A program made the position numbers and the translations under genes. DNA of 6,967 nucleotides from Propionibacterium sp. (GTDB lineage Bacteria > Actinomycetota > Actinomycetes > Actinomycetales > Actinomycetaceae). The stretch covers positions 1-6,967 of the forward strand of contig JAKECL010000095.1 in NCBI GenBank assembly GCA_030460725.1, given 5' to 3'. Below the pieces are notes generated by a model that had not been told where the DNA came from, made no database searches, and saw nothing but the letters and a program-made list of their open reading frames with translations. The number at the start of each line of letters is the position of its first letter. Within the stretch, counting starts at the first letter, position 1. Of the stretch, positions 6,823-6,967 are shown piece by piece.

Positions 6823-6910
6823 CCGAACCCAGGACGGACCTCGACGCGAAAGGCGACGGACCTCGCGGGAAATCAGGACGGACCTCGGCGGAAAAGGGGA
6901 CGGACCTCGT
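6823..6910 (-). repeat. Tandem array 2: four 22-bp units, inverted relative to array 1
   Basis: Read on the minus strand, units occupy 6889-6910, 6867-6888, 6845-6866 and 6823-6844. All share CGAGGTCCGTC at unit positions 2-12; position 13 is C in three units and G in one. Plus-strand cores (GACGGACCTCG) start at 6833, 6855, 6877 and 6899, an exact 22-base step. The core matches array 1 except that one position is G instead of A in every unit. The variable tails are also similar between arrays; for example, two units carry TGTTTCCCA (array 1) and TGATTTCCC (array 2). The array lies upstream of the methyltransferase and ends about 40 bases before the ribosome-binding site at 6951. Confidence 0.9.
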
Positions 6911-6934
6911 GGGGCCGTGCGTGTCAGGCTGGGT

Positions 6935-6945
6935 GTGAGTCACTC
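6935..6945. promoter_or_regulatory. Overlapping short dyads before the right-edge ribosome-binding site
   Basis: GTGAGTCAC (6935-6943) and GAGTCACTC (6937-6945) are each perfect odd-length palindromes and overlap by seven bases. They sit immediately upstream of the Shine-Dalgarno at 6951-6957. An operator or leader structure for the next gene is possible, but dyads this short arise often by chance. Confidence 0.2.
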
Positions 6946-6950
6946 CTGTT

Positions 6951-6957
6951 GAGGAGG
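6951..6957 (+). promoter_or_regulatory. Strong Shine-Dalgarno for a plus-strand gene at the right edge
   Basis: GAGGAGG ends at 6957. The ATG at 6959-6961 is only one base away, too close to serve as its start. If the final base (A, 6967) begins an ATG, the spacing would be nine bases, which is normal. The sequence therefore suggests a plus-strand gene starting at or just beyond the window end; its product cannot be seen. Confidence 0.5.
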
Positions 6958-6967
6958 AATGGTTCGA

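Larger units (their letters stand above)
6645..6967. other. Gene-free stretch upstream of the methyltransferase
   Basis: No open frame here has a convincing protein. The frames that cross it are antisense to the methyltransferase or translate the repeat array into low-complexity arginine/proline-rich sequence. From 6645 to 6822 nothing was recognised beyond ordinary GC-rich DNA. Array 2 fills 6823-6910, and the last 57 bases hold a small dyad and a ribosome-binding site for a gene to the right. Confidence 0.6.

Noticed and set aside
5611..6910. Insertion sequence or transposon with terminal inverted repeats
   Set aside because: There is no transposase, the ends are tandem arrays and not single terminal repeats, and no target-site duplication was found next to them.
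5778..6938. Plus-strand 386-residue frame antisense to the methyltransferase
   Set aside because: High GC content leaves long antisense frames open; the opposite strand encodes clear SAM methyltransferase motifs, while this frame has no recognisable domain.
6641..6943. Minus-strand 100-residue frame across array 2
   Set aside because: It is low-complexity Arg/Pro/Ser sequence produced by the repeat units, with no family resemblance.

Overview
The window is high-GC DNA with a strong G/C bias at third codon positions and GTG starts, and its protein families are typical of Actinobacteria (Actinomycetota). The envelope proteins, and my recollection of similar short intergenic repeats in Actinomyces-like genomes, suggest the Actinomycetaceae or relatives. 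That placement is an inference and is not proven by the sequence.

Layout. Positions 2-2527 (+) encode a large polytopic membrane protein: an N-terminal membrane block, a cytosolic kinase-like domain that has lost key residues, and a C-terminal lysylphosphatidylglycerol-synthase-type (YbhN/MprF-like) membrane domain. It converges, across a 112-bp GC-rich spacer containing a repeated GCCGGGC motif, on a minus-strand gene (2640-4346). That gene encodes a membrane-anchored alpha/beta-hydrolase of the Abhydrolase_9 type with a GESLG nucleophile elbow. A 167-bp divergent intergenic region, holding a TACAAT -10-like box and a perfect 6+6 inverted repeat, separates it from a plus-strand Gfo/Idh/MocA oxidoreductase (4514-5596). 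Next comes a minus-strand class I SAM-dependent methyltransferase (5823-6608), which is best read as leaderless from a GTG. The final ~360 bp carry no recognisable gene but end in a strong Shine-Dalgarno sequence for a plus-strand gene that probably starts at or just past the right edge.

The most unusual content is a pair of tandem arrays of one 22-bp repeat family that flank the methyltransferase in opposite orientation. Array 1 (5611-5720) has five units and array 2 (6823-6910) has four, with an exact 22-base period in both. They share a ~12-base core (CGARGTCCGTCC) followed by a variable 9-base tail. One core position is fixed as A in array 1 and as G in array 2. No protein-coding, CRISPR or known insertion-sequence explanation fits.

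The genes do not form one operon: the strands alternate (+, -, +, -). The first two both encode envelope membrane proteins; the other two look like small-molecule enzymes whose substrates cannot be read from sequence.
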